Shown here in pieces: positions 27,401-36,089 of a DNA stretch of 64,000 bases. The DNA comes from G963668605 sp963668605 (lineage in GTDB: Bacteria > Acidobacteriota > Terriglobia > Bryobacterales > Bryobacteraceae). A program made the position numbers and the translations under genes. Position 1 is the stretch's first letter. Every line of letters starts with the position of its first letter. Under the pieces are notes generated by a model that saw only the letters and a list, made by a program, of their open reading frames with translations, made no database searches and was not told the origin of the DNA. The DNA lies in NCBI GenBank assembly GCA_963668605.1, contig OY764903.1, positions 7,254,001 through 7,318,000 of the forward strand, written 5' to 3'.

Positions 27401-28117
27401 GGTCATCGCGATAATGCTTGTGCCCGTGCCGCGGCCCTGCGAAACGTCGAAGCCCGTTGTGTCGATGCGGAACTCGGAGATGGAGTCTGAATACGGCAAA
27501 TACGCAGCCTGCCGCGAACCGCCGTTGTTCGGCACGCCGTCGATCGACCATTCGTTGCCGCCGACACCCGCCGCGTTGTTGTAGGCCGACCCGCCCGAGA
27601 TCGAGTGCAGGCCCAGGTAGTTGTTCACGCCGTCGGCCTGCATTCCGGGCATCAGTTTGGCCAGCAAGGTCGGGTTGTTGCCCATCACGGGCAAGTCCAT
27701 CAGTTGCTGATTGTCGATCAGCGCTCCGGCTTCCACCGAATTTGTATCGAGGACGGGAGCCTCGGCTGTCACCTGCACGGTCTCCGTCATCGACCCCAAT
27801 TCGAGCTTGATGTCGATTGCCAGTTGCTGCCCGACCTGCAACTCGATGCCGTCCCGGGTCATCGCCTTGAAACCTTCGGCTTTCACCTGCACCTGATAGT
27901 TGCCGGGAATCAGCAGCGGTGCTTCGTAGTAGCCGGTTTCGTTCGTCGTCAACGCGACGGTGCTGTTAGTGTCGACGTGGGTTATCAGTACCTTGGCGCC
28001 GCCTACCGTTGCCGACATCTGATCGATGACACGGCCACCGATCGTGCTTCTGGTTTCCTGCCCTCTGGCCATAGTGAGGCCTGAAAGGAAGACCACAAGA
28101 AACGCCAAGATGCGCAT
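24419..28117 (-). CDS. TonB-dependent receptor, Oar-like with carboxypeptidase-regulatory domain
   Basis: The ATG at 28117 (1232 residues) has GGAG 6 bp before it; the longer frame begins with TTG. A signal peptide (1-20, ending ARGQ) is followed by a carboxypeptidase-regulatory-like domain (about 26-110, IGGRVIDQMSATVGGAKVLI), a plug domain (about 110-240, VLDTNSVEAGALIDNQQLMD) and a long beta-barrel ending in FQARIQF with terminal Phe. No SusD gene accompanies it. It would take up oligosaccharides or similar large molecules across the outer membrane. It stands next to the intron and the fucose unit. The ligand is unknown. Confidence 0.9.
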   Translation of the reverse strand: MRILAFLVVFLSGLTMARGQETRSTIGGRVIDQMSATVGGAKVLITHVDTNSTVALTTNETGYYEAPLLIPGNYQVQVKAEGFKAMTRDGIELQVGQQLAIDIKLELGSMTETVQVTAEAPVLDTNSVEAGALIDNQQLMDLPVMGNNPTLLAKLMPGMQADGVNNYLGLHSISGGSAYNNAAGVGGNEWSIDGVPNNGGSRQAAYLPYSDSISEFRIDTTGFDVSQGRGTGTSIIAMTKAGTNQYHGTLTEQHWQQRLNATPYFTRQLYFKNIADAEAQGDTVLANQLRNTERQSSGHSNNWAATIGGPVVIPKLYNGKNKLFVFFSYNGFKDAKTEEANQFNKTVPTMANREGDFTNFLKIDAVKYQLYDPLTVRRDAARTNGTFYIRDPMYGNIIPKSRILMPKFTKFYSDLYPVPNNDPTDPKMEPRNNYLAVATPWLWNYRAYQNRIDFNASQNHRLFARWSWNNFDEDRQDWTYSTIRGMNTGGINRKNMGATLDWTWMLNATTILQISGAANQFTSGNNKPVPMQYKPTDVGLPEYLDTWAGDQHILPRVAIDQYTAPSPDGVPSFTRFPVYTLQGNVSQFRGKHTLKGGMDMRHSLRTGGGGGNTSGYFRFDNRYVRRYSDTALYTPGTLGLSYADFLMGLNYESQISAGNTSYATYSGYYGGYLQDSFRITRRLTVNLGFRLEYEGGPTERYNRVIGDFDPTAKLFITETAERVYVPNTTYPNLTPQSIQVRGGVTFPGVNGIPRNAWQGQVMFMPRFAFAYQISRKTVIRGGAGTFFDTLNVSNNTPNQTGFNRTTTRASDSNSGMTWRGTANPGSGISPLANPFYADATTGLRFDSSTSGALGVDTQAGSSYTYSAYTTKRAHQHRWRLGVNHQLGQKNVLSATYTGSYSQDVGVTIDLNPLPAQYWWHGTSRNSTLQSNLDGGVANPFRITNWPTLQTDDPARYADMNGKTFFTNSTVGRQRLLRPFPAMTDLSQSTAPLGRVRTNGIEMSFNRRFSSGFSATVSYTGTNVRIADWFPNEYDRVPAWRLSTSSRPHRLTSTALYQLPFGRRKAFFKNGFIGKVVGGMQISGTFEYQPGQLIDFSNRYYYGDISKIVSGNPTLDQWFNTSGTACNATPGADTGWERCSQRGPASYQVNVFPTRIEGLRRDRTLQTNANVQKEFPLRKERMKMILRFDMLNVFNRYQFDNPNTDPMNTNFGTVTQQTAAVNRFLQFQARIQF

Positions 28118-28211
28118 AGCGGACTCCAAGCTAGTTCTGTACTAAAACGTAAAGACCAGACCCGCAGGAGAGTATATCACCGATTTATCCAAATTTCCTT
28201 CCGGATCTTGC

Positions 28212-29234
28212 CTACACTTTGGCGGGCCGTTCCGGCGTCTCCCACGATCTCGTCAGCGCTGAACGAAACAGCGCATCGATCACCGCCATGTTGCTCAAGG
28301 CGTCTTCGAGCGGAACAGGCACCTCGGTATTATTGCGGATCGCCAGCGAAAAACAGTCGCCTTGAATCGCGTACTGATCGCAAACGGGGAACTCCTCGAC
28401 CCGTCTGCTTTCTCCGAACAAACCGGCGCCTTTATCGAGTATCAGACGGCAGGGGCGGTCGGGCGGTGCATTGAACGGGATCTCGAGTTCGATGCTTCCG
28501 CGCGCGCCCAGCATCAGCATACGCTGGTAGGGTACGAGTTGGGTGCTGACCGTAAAGATGCTATGACCGGAGGAAAATTCGAGGAGTCCGGAAGTCAGGC
28601 GGTCCGTGCGCATCTCCGGATCGCGTTCGATCAGCGCCTGCACCCGGGACGGTTCCCCGCCAAACAGGAATCGTGAGAGGTTGATCGGATAGCAGCCGAT
28701 GTCCAGCAACGCGCCGCCGCCGCACTCCGGCTTGTTGCGGATGTTTCCTGCATCGCGATTGCTGTAGCTGAACGTGCCCTGGATCGAGCGCAGCGCGCCG
28801 ATCTCGCCGGAGCGAATAAGTTCCCGCGCGCGCAGCCACTGCGGATGCGTGCGCACCATGAAGGCTTCGCCGATCTTCACACGGCAGCGGTCCCGGGCCG
28901 CGATCAGCGAGTGGCACTCGGCGGCATTCATCGCGATGGGCTTCTCGCAGAGCACATGCTTGCCGGCCTGCGCAGCTTGGATCGACCAGGGCACATGCAG
29001 ATGATTTGGCAGCGGATTGTAGATCGCATCCACGTCCGGGTCGGCGAGCAATTCCTCGTAGGAGCCATACGCCTTGGCGATGCCCAGCGCCGCTGCGGCC
29101 GCTTGGGCCTTGCCGATGTCGCGCGAAGCGATCGCCGCGACATCGCACCACTCGCTCTTTTGCATACCCGGGACTACCTTCTCCCGCGCGATTTTTGCCG
29201 CGCCGAGAACCCCCCAACGGACCTTGTTGTTCAT
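28212..29234 (-). CDS. Cytoplasmic Gfo/Idh/MocA family oxidoreductase
   Basis: 340 residues, no leader, starting directly at the Rossmann fold: VRWGVLGAAKIA (5-16). Family motif EKP at 97-99 (HVLCEKPIAM), then GEAFMVRTHPQWLRARELI and GGGALLDIGCYPINLSRFL. This lacks the extra insertion of the exported members and looks like a normal dehydrogenase, for instance of the xylose/glucose-fructose type. It diverges from the DeoR gene with 99 bp between; a near-palindrome there may control both. A role in fucose or related sugar breakdown is inferred from position only. Confidence 0.85.
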   Translation of the reverse strand: MNNKVRWGVLGAAKIAREKVVPGMQKSEWCDVAAIASRDIGKAQAAAAALGIAKAYGSYEELLADPDVDAIYNPLPNHLHVPWSIQAAQAGKHVLCEKPIAMNAAECHSLIAARDRCRVKIGEAFMVRTHPQWLRARELIRSGEIGALRSIQGTFSYSNRDAGNIRNKPECGGGALLDIGCYPINLSRFLFGGEPSRVQALIERDPEMRTDRLTSGLLEFSSGHSIFTVSTQLVPYQRMLMLGARGSIELEIPFNAPPDRPCRLILDKGAGLFGESRRVEEFPVCDQYAIQGDCFSLAIRNNTEVPVPLEDALSNMAVIDALFRSALTRSWETPERPAKV

Positions 29235-29281
29235 GCAAGCATCTTACTACTACGATCTCGGCGAAAAGCGGCGTGATCGAT

Positions 29282-29301
29282 TTTGACTGAATTCTGTCAA
29301 A
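29282..29301. promoter_or_regulatory. Candidate DeoR operator
   Basis: TTTGACTGAATTCTGTCAAA is palindromic at 18 of 20 positions around GAATTC. It sits between the divergent oxidoreductase and DeoR starts, 33 bp before the DeoR ATG, a likely place for autoregulation. No second copy was noticed. Confidence 0.45.
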
Positions 29302-29333
29302 CTCGCGCATGGCGTGATAGTATACGTGCAGCC

Positions 29334-30086
29334 ATGCGATCCGCTGAACGGCAACGGAAACTTCAGCAACTTTTCGCCACACAGGAGTTCGCCTCCATCG
29401 AAGATCTCCGGCGGCTGCTGGCGGTCTCGGAAGCGACGGCGCGGCGAGATCTAAACCTGCTCGAGGAAAGCGGCCAGATCCGCCGCGTTCACGGCGGTGC
29501 GATCTCGTTGGTGACGCGCGACGAGAGCCTCGACTACGGACAACTCTCCACTTCCTGCCGGGCAGAAAAAATGCGCATCGGCCGCGTGGCGGCGAGCTTG
29601 ATCGAAGAGGGACAAACGGTGATTCTTGGCGGCGGATCCACCGCCGTCGAAGTAGCGCGCAATCTCTTCGGCCGCACGTTACAGGTCATTACGAATTCGA
29701 TTCCGATTGCCCAGGTGTTCTGGGATTGCAAGCGCGTGGAGGTGACGCTCACCGGGGGCTACCTTTATCCCCGCCTCGGCCTGCAGCTCGGACCGGTCTG
29801 CGAGCAGACGCTCAGTTCGATCTCCGCCGACGTATTTATCATGGGCATCGGCGGCATGACGAAAAAGGGCTTGAGCGATTCCAATGCCCTGATCGTTGGC
29901 TCCATTCGCAAGATGATCGACGTGTCGCGCCGTGTCATCGTGGTGGCCGACCATACGAAATTTGGCCGCGACCGCATGGTGCATGTCGCGACGTTCGCCG
30001 ATATCGACGCCGTTGTGACCGATAGCGCGATCGCTCCGGAGCAGCAGCGGTTTCTCAAAACACAGGGAGTCGAGTGTGTGCTTGCA
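29334..30086 (+). CDS. DeoR-family transcriptional regulator of sugar use
   Basis: The ATG at 29334 gives 250 residues plus stop; the longer frame starts with TTG and runs into the promoter. The N-terminal winged helix-turn-helix (about 5-60) contains FASIEDLRRLLAVSEATARR and GQIRRVHGGAI. The C-terminal DeoR sensor domain has GGGSTAVEVARNL, LTGGYLYPRLGLQLGP and MGIGGMTKKGLSDSNALI, which bind phosphorylated sugars in studied members. It most likely represses the fucose isomerase and fucosidase genes directly downstream and perhaps the divergent oxidoreductase. The effector, for example a fuculose or rhamnulose phosphate, is inferred. Confidence 0.9.
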
Positions 30087-30133
30087 TAGCCCAATTGACG
30101 GATTATGATCGATTTTAGGAAGGAAGCCAGACT

Positions 30134-31753
30134 ATGTCCAATACCATCTATCTGATCGCAAGCGGCGACCTGCGCGCCGCCGCAAACCAGCAATGCTGGG
30201 CCGCTCAGCAGAAAACCGAGGAAGCCGTGATGGCCGCCATCCGCAAGGAGGGCCGCACGGTCAAACGCGGGCACGACTACGATCCGGTCAAGCAACACGG
30301 CTTCATCGATAGCCAGAAGCGCGGAATGGAGATCTTCAAAAATATTCCCGCGGATGCGCCGCTGCTCGTTTGCGAAGCCGTCTGGCAGTACAGTCATCAC
30401 GTCCTCTCGGGATTGCTGAGCCATAAGGGGCCGATCCTGACGGTCGCGAATTGGAGCGGACAATGGCCTGGTCTCGTCGGCATGTTGAATCTGAACGGCT
30501 GCCTGACCAAGGCGGGCGTGAAGTATTCGACGCTTTGGAGCGAGGATTTCAGCGACGAGTTCTTTCTGAAAGGTCTACGTACCTGGTTGAGCGGCAAGCA
30601 GGTAAAGCACGACACCAGCCACGCCCGTCCGCTCAAGAACTTCAAGATCCCGGTCAAGGCCGGAAAACTGGCGGACACACTCGCCGCGCAACTGTGCACG
30701 GAGAAGGCCATCATGGGCATCTTCGACGAAGGTTGCATGGGGATGTACAACGCGCTCATTCAGGACGAACTGCTCATGCCGCTGGGGGTATTCAAGGAGC
30801 GCCTCAGCCAGAGCGCCCTGTATGCCGAGATGCGCGTGACTTCGAACGAGGAAGCGCAGGCAGTCAAAACGTGGTTGGACAAAAAGGGCATGAAGTTCAT
30901 GACCGGCACGGATGAGGCCACGGAACTCACCGAAGCGCAAGTTCTCGACCAGTGCAAAATGTACATCGCGGCGCTGCGCATCGCGGACGACTTTGGCTGC
31001 GGCGTGATTGGCATCCAATATCAGCAGGGCTTGAAGGACCTCGTTTCGGCCTCCGATCTGGTCGAGGGCCTGCTCAACAATGTCGACCGCCCGCCAGTGA
31101 AGGCGCGCGGCAACGGCAAAGTTCTCTACCCGGGCGCCGCGCTGCCACATTTTAACGAAGTCGACGAGTGCGCCGGCCTCGACGCATTGGTCACCAACCG
31201 CATCTGGAGCGCGCTGGGCTTCGATCCGGAAACGACGCTGCACGATGTGCGTTACGGCGAAGAGTGCGTCGTCAACGGCAGGAAACAGTTCGTGTGGGTC
31301 TTTGAAATCTCCGGCGCGGTGCCTCCGAATCACCTAACCGGCGGGTACAAAGGCGCGACCAGCGAGCGGCAGCCTTCGATGTACTTCCCTCTCGGCGGAG
31401 GCACTATCAAGGGCGTCAGCAAGCCCGGCGAAATCGTGTGGAGCCGCGTCTTCGTCGACAACGGCAAACTCAAGGCCGACATCGGCCGCGCGAAAGTCGT
31501 CGAGCTTCCAAAGGCGGACACCGAACGGCGCTGGAGCATCACAACTCCCCAATGGCCTGTGATGGACGCGGTGCTCTACGGTGTGTCGCGCGATCAGTTC
31601 ATGGCCAAGCATAAGGCGAATCACATCCAGGTTGTCTATGCTCCCGACGCAAAGGGTGCGAATCTCGCGTTGGCGGCCAAGGCTGCGATGTTCCGCGCGA
31701 TGGGCATGGAAGTCAGTGTCTGCGGCACAAATCACGGATTGACGGAAGCCTGA
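30134..31753 (+). CDS. L-fucose isomerase-like protein
   Basis: 539 residues, cytoplasmic, no leader; AGGAAGGAAG precedes the ATG. It resembles the L-fucose/L-arabinose isomerase fold: an N-terminal alpha/beta domain, a middle stretch KAIMGIFDEGCMGMYNALI and the family's active-site area GVIGIQYQQGLKDL, with acidic residues for a divalent metal (candidates in DEGCMG, and in FNEVDECAGLD). It probably interconverts L-fucose and L-fuculose. The stop overlaps the start of the fucosidase gene by 1 base (TGATG), a sign of coupled translation. The divergence from classical FucI is large, so another deoxy sugar could be the substrate. Confidence 0.75.
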   Translation: MSNTIYLIASGDLRAAANQQCWAAQQKTEEAVMAAIRKEGRTVKRGHDYDPVKQHGFIDSQKRGMEIFKNIPADAPLLVCEAVWQYSHHVLSGLLSHKGPILTVANWSGQWPGLVGMLNLNGCLTKAGVKYSTLWSEDFSDEFFLKGLRTWLSGKQVKHDTSHARPLKNFKIPVKAGKLADTLAAQLCTEKAIMGIFDEGCMGMYNALIQDELLMPLGVFKERLSQSALYAEMRVTSNEEAQAVKTWLDKKGMKFMTGTDEATELTEAQVLDQCKMYIAALRIADDFGCGVIGIQYQQGLKDLVSASDLVEGLLNNVDRPPVKARGNGKVLYPGAALPHFNEVDECAGLDALVTNRIWSALGFDPETTLHDVRYGEECVVNGRKQFVWVFEISGAVPPNHLTGGYKGATSERQPSMYFPLGGGTIKGVSKPGEIVWSRVFVDNGKLKADIGRAKVVELPKADTERRWSITTPQWPVMDAVLYGVSRDQFMAKHKANHIQVVYAPDAKGANLALAAKAAMFRAMGMEVSVCGTNHGLTEA

Positions 31754-33045
31754 TGAAGATGAAATGGATTGCGATCCTGATTGCGGTGGCGGCTTCGGCC
31801 GCCGCGCAGTCCTACACGCCGTCGCCCGGCAACCTGCAGGCACGCGAAGCGTTCCAGAACGATAAGTTCGGGCTGTTCATTCACTGGGGCGTCTACAGCG
31901 TACTCGGCGACGGCGAGTGGGTCATGAACAACAAGAAGATGACCAGCGCGGAGTACGAGAAGCTTCCGCCGCAATTCAATCCGGCGCAGTTCAACGCCGC
32001 CGAGTGGGTCTCGATGGCGAAGAACGCGGGGATGAAATACATCACCATCACGAGCAAACACCACGACGGCTTCGCGATGTTCGCGACGAAGCAGAACAAA
32101 TGGAACGTCGTGGATGCGACGCCCTGGAAGAAAGATCCCCTGAAGATGCTGGCCGAGGAGTGCCGCAAGCAGGGCATCAAGCTCTTCTTCTACCATTCGC
32201 ATCTCGACTGGCATCACGCCGATTACTTTCCGCGCGGCCGCACGGGTCAGGCATCCGGACGCCCTGAAAACGGGGACTTCAACAGGTATCTGGATTTCAT
32301 GGATGCGCAGTTGAGCGAGTTGCTGACCAACTACGGCGACGTGGCCGGCATCTGGTTCGATGGCTGGTGGGACAAGCCCGATGCGGATTGGCGCCTGCAA
32401 AAGACCTACAGCCTGATCCACCGTCTGCAGCCGAATGCCCTGATCGGTAACAACCACCACCGCAAGCCGGTCGACGGCGAGGATTTCCAGATGTTCGAGA
32501 AAGACTTGCCGGGCGCCAATACGGCCGGTTTCAATGAGAATTCCGTCATCGGCAGCCTGCCACTCGAAACTTGCGAGACGATCAACAACGCGTGGGGTTA
32601 CAGCAAGACGGACAAGAAGGTGAAGTCGACCAGGGACCTTGTTCAGTATCTGGTGCGCGCCGCCGGTTCGAATGCGAATTTCCTGCTTAACGTCGGACCG
32701 ATGCCGGACGGCAGAATTCAGCCCGAGTTCCAGTCGCGCCTGGCCGAGATGGGACAGTGGACCATGACCAACGGCGAGACGATCTACGGCACCCGCGGCG
32801 GACCTTTCAAACCGCGCCGCTGGGGCGTGACAACCGAGAAGGGCAACACGGTGTACGTGCATATCCTCGACTGGCAGGATGAGCTCCTGGCCCTTCCGAA
32901 GATCGCCAACGTCAAGGGCGCCCGGATGTTCAAAGGCGGCGCCAAGGTTGAAGTGAAGGAGATGGACGGAGGCATGGTCCTGCGTCTGCCCAAAGGGCAG
33001 ATGGATCCGATCGACACCATCGTCGTTCTCGACATAGCAAAGTAG
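31753..33045 (+). CDS. Alpha-L-fucosidase, GH29, secreted
   Basis: 430 residues with a signal peptide (1-19, ending SAAAQ). The GH29 TIM barrel is clear: GLFIHWGVYSVLGDGEW (about 40-56), TSKHHDGFAMF (100-110), HSHLDWHHADYFP and the nucleophile D203 in GIWFDGWW. NFLLNVGPMPDGRI is the usual late block. It releases L-fucose from glycans outside the cytoplasm. It is the third gene of the DeoR, isomerase, fucosidase unit, so the released sugar and the isomerase substrate are probably the same. The following TonB receptor gene may belong to the same system. Confidence 0.93.
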   Translation: MKMKWIAILIAVAASAAAQSYTPSPGNLQAREAFQNDKFGLFIHWGVYSVLGDGEWVMNNKKMTSAEYEKLPPQFNPAQFNAAEWVSMAKNAGMKYITITSKHHDGFAMFATKQNKWNVVDATPWKKDPLKMLAEECRKQGIKLFFYHSHLDWHHADYFPRGRTGQASGRPENGDFNRYLDFMDAQLSELLTNYGDVAGIWFDGWWDKPDADWRLQKTYSLIHRLQPNALIGNNHHRKPVDGEDFQMFEKDLPGANTAGFNENSVIGSLPLETCETINNAWGYSKTDKKVKSTRDLVQYLVRAAGSNANFLLNVGPMPDGRIQPEFQSRLAEMGQWTMTNGETIYGTRGGPFKPRRWGVTTEKGNTVYVHILDWQDELLALPKIANVKGARMFKGGAKVEVKEMDGGMVLRLPKGQMDPIDTIVVLDIAK

Positions 33046-33185
33046 CGAACTAGACCTGGGCCGGCCAGAACGATCCTGTCGCTTGGCGGCGTGAGATCAG
33101 TACTGGTTTCATCGCTGCCACTATGCCGGAAGGCCTGGCGCTTTGACGGACTTTTCATTGGGCGAAAGGTGTGCCAGTATTAACC

Positions 33186-36083
33186 ATGCACCGTACAACT
33201 CTCGCTTTGCTGTGTGCCCTCTTTCTCTTTGCGCCCGCTGCCGCGCCTCAATCCTCCACTTCGGCTGACCTGGAAGGTACGCTTACCGACCAGGCTGGAG
33301 CTGCGATCCCGAGCGCTACGGTTGTTGTCATCAACCGCGAAACGGGCGTCGAACGGCGCGGTGAGTCGAATGCTCTGGGCCGCTATCGCGTCGCTGCGCT
33401 GCCTGCTTCCGAGTACGACCTGCGCATTACGAAAGACGGCTTCGCAGTGGTCGAGCGGCGTGGTCTGATTTTGCAGGTGGGCCAGGTAGCGACGGTCGAC
33501 GTCGCGTTGCCGTTGGCCTCGCAAACGCAAGAGATCACGATTACCGAAGCCGCGCCGATGGTCGAGACCGGCCGCGCTTCTGTCGGCGCGGTCGTCAACC
33601 GCAACGATATCGACAACCTCCCGATCAACGGGCGCACCTTTCTTGATTTCTCGCGAACGGTCGCGGGCGTCACCGCGCAGCAGACGTCAGGGCAGGGCAG
33701 CGGACTGAGCTTCAACGGTCAGCGTGGGCGGAGCAATAATCTCTCCGTTGACGGCGCCGATAACAATGGATCGCTCAACGGCAACACACGCCTGATGATG
33801 AGCCAGGAGGCCGTGCGCGAATTCCAGGTGGTGACCAACCAGTTTGCGCCCGAGTTCGGCAACGCTGGCGGTGGACTTGTGAACGTAGTGTCGCGCTCGG
33901 GCGGCAACGACTACCACGGCAACGCGTTTCTGTTCGCGCGCGACGAAGCGCTCGATGGGCGCAACGCGTTTGTGACCGATGCCGAAAAGCCGCCCTTCAA
34001 TCGCAGGAATCTCGGCGCGACTCTGGGTGGTCCGATCGTACGCAACCGGACGTTCTTCTTCGCGTCCGTCGAATACATCAAGCGCAACGAGAGCGATGTG
34101 GTCACCCTCTCCGACGACACAGTTCGCGCGATCAACACCGTTCTTGCGGTGCGCCCGATTCCGAACGGCGGCGTGAAGTCGGTCGCTAACGGAACTTTTC
34201 CGGTGGGCCGCATCAACACCGTCACCTCTCTCAAACTCGACCATACGCTGAGTAGCGCAGACTCATTGTCGTTCCGCTACATCTTCGGACAGGAGCGCGA
34301 ATCCAATGCGGGCGGTGTCGCGATTGGAGGCACGACGGACGTCTCCGGCGGCGGCGGGCAGCGTACACGCGACCAGTCCTTCCTGGTCTCCTGGAATCAC
34401 ATCTTTTCGCCGACGCTGCTGAGTGAAACGAGGTTTCAGTATGCGCCACGCAACCTGACCCAGTATGCCAACGACCCTATCGGTCCGCGCGTCACCATCT
34501 CCGGCGTGGGCAATTTCGGACGTAACGTCAACTTCCCGGTGCTGCTCGATGAATCGCGCTATCAGTGGCAGCATTCGCTCAGCAAGCAACTGGGCCGGCA
34601 CTACTTCAAGTTCGGGGCCGATATCAATTACCTGCGCGCGCACACGTCGTTCCCGGTGAACTTCGCCGGCACGTTTACGTTCTCGAACCTCGCGGATTTC
34701 GCCGCTGGCCGCGTCAATCAGTTCACGCAGGGCTTCGGCAATCCTGAGATCCGGCTGCCTGAAACCTCTCTTGGCTTTTATGTTCAGGACGTTTTCAAGC
34801 TGAACGAGAAGCTAACACTGACCTACGGCTTGCGCTACGACTATGACATGCAGCCGCAAAACGTCAAGCGCGACCGCACCAATCCGATTGAGGCGCCGTT
34901 GCAGGACGGCGTTAACCGCGATCCGAATAACATCGCGCCGCGCATCGGAATCAATTTCAATCCTGACGGCAAGGGGCGCACTTCTATCCGGGCCGGCTAT
35001 GGAATCTTTTACGACAAGATCTTTTTACTGGTAGCGCGTAATGCCCTGATCTCGCGGCAGACGCTGACGCTCGGCAGTGCGCCGGCGACGGCGCGGTTGC
35101 CCCTGGGCGCATATCCGCCAAGCGAAAAATTTCCGGAAGGCTTCGCACTGCCCAAGCCAAGTCTGAATATCGCGGATTCCAATCTGGTGATACCCTACGC
35201 GCAGCAGGGCAACTTCGGCGTGGAACATTCCCTTAGCCGCAACTGGGTCGTCGGCGCGACCTACGTAGTCGTGCGCGGAGTGAAACTGCTGCGCTCGCAG
35301 AATATCAACCTGGGGCCTCCTGTGATCATGACCGCGGAGAACGGGCCGTCGCTCGGCGTCGCGAGGCCGAACCCGCAGCAGATCGGGCGTCCGTACTACG
35401 GCGCCAACAACCGCTTGACGCAGGACTTTACGAATATCCAGATGGTCTCGTCCTCGTCGTCTTCGACTTACCACGGCGCGCAATTCACGGTGCAGAAACG
35501 CTTCGCTGACGGGTTCCAGATGCGCGTGAATTACACGTTGTCGAAGGCGATCGACGATTCCAGCGACTTCGTGCAGGCGCAACAGCCCTCAAACCCTTAC
35601 AACGCACGGGCCGAGCGTTCGCTTTCCACCGAGCACCAGGCGCATCGCTTCACGCTAACCGGAGTATGGGAATTGCCCTACAAGCACAACGCCGCGCGTT
35701 GGCTGCTGGGCGATTGGGTGCTGTCGACGAGTTGGGTGTACCGCAGCGGCACGCCTCAGAACGTCACCGTCGGTTCCGATGTGAACGCTGATGCCAACAG
35801 TTCGAGCGACCGGCCTTTCAATGGCACGCAGGAACTGGGGCGCAACACCTACGCCGGGCCGGAGAGTTTTGTTGTCGATCTGCGTATGGCGAAGCGCATC
35901 CGGATCCGCGAACGCATCTCCGTGCAGATTCTCGGCGAGGCTTTTAACGTGCAGAATCGCGTGAACTACGCCGACGTCAACACGACATGGGGCACGGACA
36001 TCGCGCCGCGCGCCACTTTCGGGAAGTATCAATCGGCCAACAATCCGCGCCAGGTTCAGTTCGGATTGAAGGTCGCATTTTAG
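33186..36083 (+). CDS. TonB-dependent receptor, Oar-like
   Basis: 965 residues from the ATG at 33186; a GTG 15 bp upstream is an alternative, and neither has a well-placed ribosome site. Signal peptide (1-23, ending APQ), carboxypeptidase-regulatory domain (about 28-110, LEGTLTDQAGAAIPSATVVV), plug domain (about 110-235, NDIDNLPINGRTFLDFS, LSVDGADNNGS) and barrel ending FGLKVAF. It is some 200-270 residues shorter than the other three receptors here. By position it is the candidate outer-membrane importer for fucose-containing oligosaccharides, but it begins 140 bp after the fucosidase stop and may have its own promoter. Confidence 0.88.
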   Translation: MHRTTLALLCALFLFAPAAAPQSSTSADLEGTLTDQAGAAIPSATVVVINRETGVERRGESNALGRYRVAALPASEYDLRITKDGFAVVERRGLILQVGQVATVDVALPLASQTQEITITEAAPMVETGRASVGAVVNRNDIDNLPINGRTFLDFSRTVAGVTAQQTSGQGSGLSFNGQRGRSNNLSVDGADNNGSLNGNTRLMMSQEAVREFQVVTNQFAPEFGNAGGGLVNVVSRSGGNDYHGNAFLFARDEALDGRNAFVTDAEKPPFNRRNLGATLGGPIVRNRTFFFASVEYIKRNESDVVTLSDDTVRAINTVLAVRPIPNGGVKSVANGTFPVGRINTVTSLKLDHTLSSADSLSFRYIFGQERESNAGGVAIGGTTDVSGGGGQRTRDQSFLVSWNHIFSPTLLSETRFQYAPRNLTQYANDPIGPRVTISGVGNFGRNVNFPVLLDESRYQWQHSLSKQLGRHYFKFGADINYLRAHTSFPVNFAGTFTFSNLADFAAGRVNQFTQGFGNPEIRLPETSLGFYVQDVFKLNEKLTLTYGLRYDYDMQPQNVKRDRTNPIEAPLQDGVNRDPNNIAPRIGINFNPDGKGRTSIRAGYGIFYDKIFLLVARNALISRQTLTLGSAPATARLPLGAYPPSEKFPEGFALPKPSLNIADSNLVIPYAQQGNFGVEHSLSRNWVVGATYVVVRGVKLLRSQNINLGPPVIMTAENGPSLGVARPNPQQIGRPYYGANNRLTQDFTNIQMVSSSSSSTYHGAQFTVQKRFADGFQMRVNYTLSKAIDDSSDFVQAQQPSNPYNARAERSLSTEHQAHRFTLTGVWELPYKHNAARWLLGDWVLSTSWVYRSGTPQNVTVGSDVNADANSSSDRPFNGTQELGRNTYAGPESFVVDLRMAKRIRIRERISVQILGEAFNVQNRVNYADVNTTWGTDIAPRATFGKYQSANNPRQVQFGLKVAF

Positions 36084-36089
36084 CTACGC

